The position numbers and the translations under genes are program-made. This document shows positions 6,361 to 10,268 of a DNA stretch of 10,268 bases, piece by piece (position 1 is the first letter of the stretch; each line of letters opens with the position of its first letter). Source of the DNA: an uncultured Prevotellaceae bacterium (lineage in GTDB: Bacteria; Bacteroidota; Bacteroidia; Bacteroidales; Bacteroidaceae); assembly GCA_947306845.1 (NCBI GenBank), contig CAMZHP010000095.1, positions 1 to 10,268 of the forward strand. The letters are read 5' to 3'. The notes under the pieces are model-generated. The model did not search any database, had not been told where the DNA came from, and saw only the letters and a list, made by a program, of their open reading frames with translations.

Positions 6361-6936
6361 TCACTCCCCTTTGGGGAGGGTTGGGGAGGGGTATTCAAAC
6401 CTGACGCCTCCCTGCTTGCCGCAGACGTAGTTGACGGCGGGACGGTCGCCCTGATGCAGTTGACTGAGGTAAAGCGGCTCGCCCTCGATGATAAAGTGGC
6501 AACTGAAGGTATCGCCCTCACGCAGGCGGGTGTTGGCCGAAGCCGTCACGATGAAGCGGTTGTTGCCCAAATTGCGGAGGTGGCACTCCCGGTCGGGCAA
6601 CCAATACAGGGTGAGTTCGTCACCCTCAGTGAGGTCTTCATCCACGTCGATGTAGTTGCTGATGACGATGTCGCTCGGAGCCTCATCGGGCGACTGCTCA
6701 CAGAACTGCTTATAGTCCTGAAAGCCCAGAAACTGCGCCAATGTGTTGAGCGTCCTCAGACTGGGAGCGTGGTCGTAACTGACATATCCCCAGACTCGTT
6801 TCAGCGTGGTGTCGCTGAGCATCACACGGGTGCGGGCATAGATCTGGTCGCGAAGAAACGTGAAGTCCTTGGGCGTGCTGATCTCCTGGTGCAGCATGCG
6901 CTCCACTGACTTGCAGATGGGTTGTTGATGGTTCAT
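6361..6936 (-). CDS. HTH-like/beta-domain protein paired with kinase
   Basis: 191 residues from the ATG at 6936. I know similar Bacteroidales proteins only as uncharacterised. Residues about 24-80 look like a helical DNA-binding-type domain, with the recurring motif LSDTTLKRVWGY (40-51) and then TLNTLAQFLGFQDYKQF (62-78). Residues about 90-160 look like a small beta-rich, possibly SH3-like, domain (DELTLYWLPDRECHLRNLGNNRF, EGDTFSCHFIIEGEPLYL). No signal peptide or membrane segment is seen, so it should be cytoplasmic. Residues 182-191 (YPSPTLPKGE) are encoded by a CCCTCCCC repeat tract that also supplies the stop, so the original C-terminus may have been replaced. It lies just upstream of the kinase, and overlaps it by 4 bp if the GTG start is used. 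A transcription factor or kinase partner role is inferred from position only. Confidence 0.85.
   Translation of the reverse strand: MNHQQPICKSVERMLHQEISTPKDFTFLRDQIYARTRVMLSDTTLKRVWGYVSYDHAPSLRTLNTLAQFLGFQDYKQFCEQSPDEAPSDIVISNYIDVDEDLTEGDELTLYWLPDRECHLRNLGNNRFIVTASANTRLREGDTFSCHFIIEGEPLYLSQLHQGDRPAVNYVCGKQGGVRFEYPSPTLPKGE
6364..6394 (-). repeat. CCCTCCCCAA repeat with inverted CTCCCC/GGGGAG end
   Basis: On the minus strand CCCCTCCCCAA, CCCTCCCCAA, AGGGGAG. CTCCCC (6364-6369) and GGGGAG (6373-6378) form a 6-bp stem around TTT. The tract codes for the last ten residues of the 191-residue protein and abuts its TGA. Confidence 0.8.
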
Positions 6937-6948
6937 ATTTTAGGGGGT

Positions 6949-6980
6949 TAGGAGATTAGGAGTCTAGGAGTTTAGGAGTT
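6949..6980 (+). repeat. TAGGAGTT octamer repeat, four units
   Basis: TAGGAGAT, TAGGAGTC, TAGGAGTT, TAGGAGTT in tandem, 12 bases upstream of the start of the minus-strand 191-residue gene, so it would lie in its leader. No TAnnTTTG promoter was found between 6937 and 7101, so that gene may depend on read-through from the 947-codon gene. Confidence 0.85.
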
Positions 6981-7003
6981 TGGACAATAGACCTTTTGCA
7001 GAG

Positions 7004-7022
7004 GTTGCGTCAAAAACGCAAC
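7004..7022 (-). other. Perfect 7-bp hairpin after the PLC gene
   Basis: GTTGCGT pairs with ACGCAAC around a 5-nt loop. It lies about 80 bases past the stop of the minus-strand PLC fusion gene. No T-run follows on the minus strand, so it is a poor intrinsic terminator and may be an mRNA 3'-end or leader structure. Confidence 0.5.
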
Positions 7023-7035
7023 ATACAGAGAAGTT

Positions 7036-7120
7036 ATTCTTCACTCTCCAGAGATTCTTCACTCTTCACTCTCCAGAGATTCTTCACTCTCCAGAGATTC
7101 TTCACTCTTCACTCTTCACT
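7036..7120 (-). repeat. 18-bp tandem repeat with TTCACTC substeps
   Basis: Plus-strand units ATTCTTCACTCTCCAGAG at 7036-7053 and 7079-7096, a 25-bp version at 7054-7078 with one extra TTCACTC, and a partial unit from 7097. The tract runs into the coding end of the PLC fusion gene: its TGA (7102-7104) and its last codons (VKSEE) are repeat sequence. Confidence 0.88.
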
Positions 7121-9945
7121 GGAATATAGTCCTCATCGACATTGGCGAGGAAGTTGGAGTTGATGATCGACTGGAGCAGTTGGGGCTTGTCGCCGTGGTC
7201 GTTGTAGAAGTCGAGGAACACCATGCCGAAGTTGGTGTATTCCTTGGACTCGATGACTTCGCGCAGCGCCGGGTTCATGGGCTTGCGAATATTCCTTCCA
7301 CCCCATGCCGAGTAATAGGGCTTGTGGTGGCGCGGGTCCCAAGCGATGCTGTTGAACGTGATGTACCACTTGTTGGGATCCTCGTTCTCGTAGGCGTTGC
7401 GCAGGTGGTGCTCCACCAGTTTGATCTTCTTGTAGGTTTTGTGCTCCTTATAGACATCCTCCACCACGAAGCAGTCGTAGTTGAATATCGTGTTGTCCTC
7501 GAACTTCAGCAGCTTGCCCAGCGGACAGGCCTCCTGCCGCTTGATGACAAGCACCTTGCCACGGACCTCACTGATGGGTGTCGAGGGGCCGAAGTCCTCC
7601 ACGAACAGGTCGGCATACTCCTTGGTCAATTTCTTGAAATTGTGGAGCATCTCCTCCTCCCACTTGCCGCCCTCGTCGCTGCCGATGAGAGCAACGATGA
7701 ACTCCGACGGGTGATCTTTAAGGAATTTCCTGATGTCGACAAGCGACTCGTCGAATCCGTCACGGCAGGTCATGGTGTGGCCGTATTTCATGTTCTTTTT
7801 CAGGCGGATATCAAAGGCGCGGATACCGTCGCGGAGTTGCTCCGTCACAGTGAAGTTCTGCGTATGTCCCATGCTGGTCACCGTGTTCTCAGGCAGCGAG
7901 GCAGAGCCAGCGTCGTGGGTGCCTGGCAGTGAGATCTTGCCGATGGCGCGTGTGTCGGGGATGTATTGCATCCAGTTGCGTGAGGATGCTTTCAGTCGGT
8001 TGACGTAGATGTTCATCTTCTTGCCCATCTTCTTCGACTCCACATAAATGCGGCACAGACGGCCGTTGACGGCAGCATCGCCAGTGATGCTGTAGGCGGA
8101 GCGTGAGAAAAAGTCCTTGGCACCAATCATATAAATCTCCTTGGTGTCCTTGCCGTGGCAGAGGCAGAAGTCGTCGATCACCAACTGCTGTGGCATCATT
8201 GTCCCAAACGTATGATCGCGCACATTGAGTGTAAGGCGCCCTTTCACCGCATAATGCAGCATCTCTGGGTACCAGTTGAACGGGGTCTGCCTCACGTCAA
8301 GTTGCGACTTCCACCAGTTGGCGGCGCGGATGCTCTTCTTGTGCCCAGCCTCTATGACGATGTTGCCGTCCTTGCCGATGTCGATTACCTTGCCCGCCCG
8401 CAGGCGGCCCTCTGTGTCTTCTCCGGTGGTGACATATCCGTCGGTGATCTCGAACGTGCCGTATTTCCCGTTGGGTCCTATCACCAGGTCGCAGCCGTAG
8501 AGATCGAGGTCGAAGACGTCGGTCTTGTAGCTGGTCTTTTTGCCTGCCACTTCCATAAAGGCGTGGCTGATGTTGCCGGCGGGCACCGTGTCCTTCATCT
8601 CCTCAATCTGGCTCTTGGTCAGTGCGGCGGTGATGTATGCCTCACGATTCTCCCCATTATAGCGGTATTCTTTCTTGCGTCCGAAGCAGTAGCCGGCATA
8701 GAAGATGGCATTGCCGTAGTTGTTGTAGAACTTGATGCCTTGTTGTTTGTAGAGCAGGCTGTTCACACTGGCATTGATGCCGAAGCGCCAACGGTTGAAG
8801 TTGTAGGTCAGGCTGGCGCGCCCATAGAAGTCGTAACCAAAGTTTCTTGAATACTCTACGATTTGGACATCGCTGACGTTGATCTTCTCTGCATCCTCCC
8901 CTACATCTTCAATCAAGGTGTTGTACATATCGACAAAGTCGGGACCGTATTCCCAAAGGTAACTGCCTCTGTTGTCAAATTTAGTCCATTTCACGGCGGG
9001 AGAGGCTATCAGCGACAGACCGAGCAGAAGACGGCGTGAGAACACCAGGTTGTAGGCATATCCCAGTTGCAGGTGCAAGTTGTCGATGGTGAAATTGGTG
9101 GGTATGGCGTTCAGATACAATGCCAGGTTGTCGGAGTCGAACAGAGCCAACGCCAAATAAGTAGAGGCATCGTTGATGACCATGCCCGCCTTCTCTGCTG
9201 CATAATCGGCAAACAAGTTGCTGACGGTAGTCTCAAGTTTCTGGTGGGTGTAGCCTAAACCGATGATAGGGGAGCCTACCGACTTGAGTTGTATGGCACC
9301 GTTGGAGAAAGCAGCAGGGTTGGAGTATTTGCGGTGGTTGGTAAAGTAGTTGATGTTGATGCCATTAATACCATAACGTACATTATTGCCTACACCGAAA
9401 TGGTTGGCCATATCTGCGTCATACATGGAATATCCGCGGGTGTCTATCTTCCTGACCATGAAGTCGCCACCGGTGCGCCGCCGGATCAGGTCAATATTGA
9501 ACAAGTTGGAGTTGATGGAGAGTGTGAACTCATTCTTGCGCTTGTTTCCCTTGAAGATATTGTCGGCATTGAGATCGATGGTGAAGCCATAGAACAGCCA
9601 GCGCCATCCCAGATATGGTCCCACGCGGTGGGAGAGTTTGGAGCGCATTTGCAGTTTAAAGACGTTGTCATCCATCGACATATACTCTGCCGAGGTGGTG
9701 TTCTGCAACTGTAATGCCCAATTATAGAACGACGGGGTGGAGTATCTTGGGTCGTAGGCTGACCAGTTGCGCCCGATCCATTTGAAAGGTTGAAGAAGAA
9801 CCTGCCCGATACCTTTTTTCTTCTTGGGGCTTTTTGTCTGGACGGTGGCTGTGTCTGAGGGTAGCGGTGTAACTTCATCAGCCTTGCTGACGGTCATGAC
9901 AGCAAGGAAAAATATGAGGCATGTTATCGTTTTTGTCCTTATCAT
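7102..9945 (-). CDS. DUF4421 outer-membrane barrel fused to PI-PLC X-type domain
   Basis: 947 residues, one uninterrupted frame, about twice the length of an ordinary DUF4421 protein. Residues 1-22 are a signal peptide (TCLIFFLAVMTVSKA). Residues about 60-425 match DUF4421, a predicted Bacteroidetes outer-membrane beta barrel (motifs LQLQNTTSAEY, GPYLGWRWLFYGFTID, YFTNHRKYSNPAAFS, GSPIIGLGYTH). Residues 430-660 are an unassigned, apparently beta-rich linker. Residues about 664-930 are a phosphatidylinositol-specific phospholipase C X-type domain: SLPGTHDAGS (His677, Asp678), FDIR (Arg714), YGH (His723), KFLKDHPSEFIVAL, and FLDFYND (Asp912). These correspond by motif to His32, Asp33, Arg69, His82 and Asp274 of the Bacillus cereus enzyme, so phosphodiester cleavage of an inositol or related lipid is plausible. 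If barrel topology is standard, the enzyme lies in the periplasm (inference). The gene has its own promoter; its stop lies in a repeat tract. Confidence 0.93.
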   Translation of the reverse strand: MIRTKTITCLIFFLAVMTVSKADEVTPLPSDTATVQTKSPKKKKGIGQVLLQPFKWIGRNWSAYDPRYSTPSFYNWALQLQNTTSAEYMSMDDNVFKLQMRSKLSHRVGPYLGWRWLFYGFTIDLNADNIFKGNKRKNEFTLSINSNLFNIDLIRRRTGGDFMVRKIDTRGYSMYDADMANHFGVGNNVRYGINGININYFTNHRKYSNPAAFSNGAIQLKSVGSPIIGLGYTHQKLETTVSNLFADYAAEKAGMVINDASTYLALALFDSDNLALYLNAIPTNFTIDNLHLQLGYAYNLVFSRRLLLGLSLIASPAVKWTKFDNRGSYLWEYGPDFVDMYNTLIEDVGEDAEKINVSDVQIVEYSRNFGYDFYGRASLTYNFNRWRFGINASVNSLLYKQQGIKFYNNYGNAIFYAGYCFGRKKEYRYNGENREAYITAALTKSQIEEMKDTVPAGNISHAFMEVAGKKTSYKTDVFDLDLYGCDLVIGPNGKYGTFEITDGYVTTGEDTEGRLRAGKVIDIGKDGNIVIEAGHKKSIRAANWWKSQLDVRQTPFNWYPEMLHYAVKGRLTLNVRDHTFGTMMPQQLVIDDFCLCHGKDTKEIYMIGAKDFFSRSAYSITGDAAVNGRLCRIYVESKKMGKKMNIYVNRLKASSRNWMQYIPDTRAIGKISLPGTHDAGSASLPENTVTSMGHTQNFTVTEQLRDGIRAFDIRLKKNMKYGHTMTCRDGFDESLVDIRKFLKDHPSEFIVALIGSDEGGKWEEEMLHNFKKLTKEYADLFVEDFGPSTPISEVRGKVLVIKRQEACPLGKLLKFEDNTIFNYDCFVVEDVYKEHKTYKKIKLVEHHLRNAYENEDPNKWYITFNSIAWDPRHHKPYYSAWGGRNIRKPMNPALREVIESKEYTNFGMVFLDFYNDHGDKPQLLQSIINSNFLANVDEDYIPVKSEE

Positions 9946-9985
9946 GTTTTGTATTGAATGTTCAGTCTTTAAGGCTTTTCCCTTG

Positions 9986-10016
9986 CAAAAGTACGAATAA
10001 GCGAGAGGAAAGCAAA
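9986..10016 (-). promoter_or_regulatory. Bacteroidetes-type promoter of the DUF4421-PLC gene
   Basis: On the minus strand TTTG (10013-10016), a 19-bp spacer and TACTTTTG (9986-9993), a full match to the Bacteroidetes -33/-7 consensus TTTG and TAnnTTTG. Transcription should begin near 9980 and give a leader of about 35 nt before the ATG at 9945. Confidence 0.8.
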
Positions 10017-10083
10017 ATAAATAGCAAAGTTTTTGTTTTCTATACCGAGCGAAAGACTTTCAGCGAAGCCAAAATTCGATTTT

Positions 10084-10112
10084 TCAACACTGAGATACAG
10101 AGACACAGAGAG
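10084..10112 (+). repeat. Octamer repeat CAGAGRYA, copy 2 of intergenic element
   Basis: TCAACA, CTGAGATA, CAGAGACA, CAGAG, matching 3703-3730 in the same orientation. It lies in the 323-bp gap 9946-10268, which otherwise holds two outward-facing promoters and the second shared motif. Bases 10017-10083 and 10166-10230 show nothing firm. Confidence 0.75.
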
Positions 10113-10130
10113 TATATAACCACAAAAAGA

Positions 10131-10165
10131 GCCAGGGCACTCACAAAAAAGAATAAAAAGGATGT
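10131..10165 (+). repeat. GCACTCACAAAAAAG motif, copy 2 of intergenic element
   Basis: GCCAGGGCACTCACAAAAAAG with AAAAAG and GATGT following, matching 3855-3890. The shared core GCACTCACAAAAAAG is identical in the two copies. Confidence 0.7.
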
Positions 10166-10234
10166 ATGACTAAAGGAACTTGGTATGTAGGAGTTTGTGC
10201 GGAAGACATGAAATTCAAAAAAAAATGATATAAT

Positions 10235-10265
10235 TTTGTTTATTTACATATTATCGCTAATTTTG
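10235..10265 (+). promoter_or_regulatory. Bacteroidetes-type promoter pointing out of the window
   Basis: TTTG (10235-10238), a 19-bp spacer and TAATTTTG (10258-10265), a perfect consensus match with the same spacing as the promoter at 9986-10016. It predicts a plus-strand gene beginning just beyond the right edge. A second TAATTTTG at 10231-10238 overlaps the -33 element. Confidence 0.7.
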
Positions 10266-10268
10266 CAG

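Noticed and set aside
7180..8850. Long plus-strand open frames (7180-7932 and 8155-8850) opposite the PLC fusion gene
   Set aside because: They are antisense to conserved DUF4421/PLC coding sequence, and have valine-rich, motif-free translations and no promoter.
10166..10228. Short open frame of 20 codons beginning MTKGTWYVGVCAED
   Set aside because: It begins right after a shared intergenic motif, lies upstream of the promoter at 10235, and has no homology I recognise. It may be chance or a gene remnant.

Overview
The window looks like a chromosomal segment of a gut- or rumen-type Bacteroidales, most probably a Prevotella relative. The evidence is two perfect Bacteroidetes-type promoters (TTTG, 19 bp, TAnnTTTG), the absence of Shine-Dalgarno sequences, a DUF4421 outer-membrane barrel, BspA-type LRR_5 repeats, cohesin-like and dockerin-like modules, and a Prevotella-style C-terminal tail ending in a YIINGKK motif. 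No tRNA, rRNA, CRISPR array, transposase or phage gene is visible.

Left part (1-3690, plus strand): two adjacent, related cohesin-like/dockerin-like secreted proteins. The first is cut by the window edge and overlaps the second by ATGA. A BspA-like leucine-rich-repeat protein follows, ending in half a dockerin and then a good intrinsic terminator. These are probably surface or exported proteins with Ca2+-binding loops.

Middle part (4025-6936, minus strand): a two-gene unit. A 191-residue protein (predicted helix-turn-helix-like N-terminus plus beta-rich C-terminus) precedes a membrane-anchored Hanks-type Ser/Thr kinase. The outer part of the kinase carries two copies of an EF-hand plus LRR_5 module. 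The inferred picture is a cytoplasmic kinase controlled by a Ca2+/LRR sensor, with the small protein as a possible partner or regulator.

Right part (7102-9945, minus strand): one 947-residue protein that joins an N-terminal DUF4421 outer-membrane barrel to a C-terminal PI-PLC X-type phospholipase domain with all expected catalytic residues. It has its own strong promoter. A second promoter at the right edge points out of the window.

The gene borders carry at least seven short repeat tracts that are mostly unrelated in sequence, yet six of the families share a 7-8 nt unit. Several supply the stop codon or terminal codons of the adjacent gene. Part of one intergenic element also recurs at the two ends of the window. 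The most interesting items are the barrel-PLC fusion, the EF-hand/LRR kinase with its partner, and these repeat tracts.
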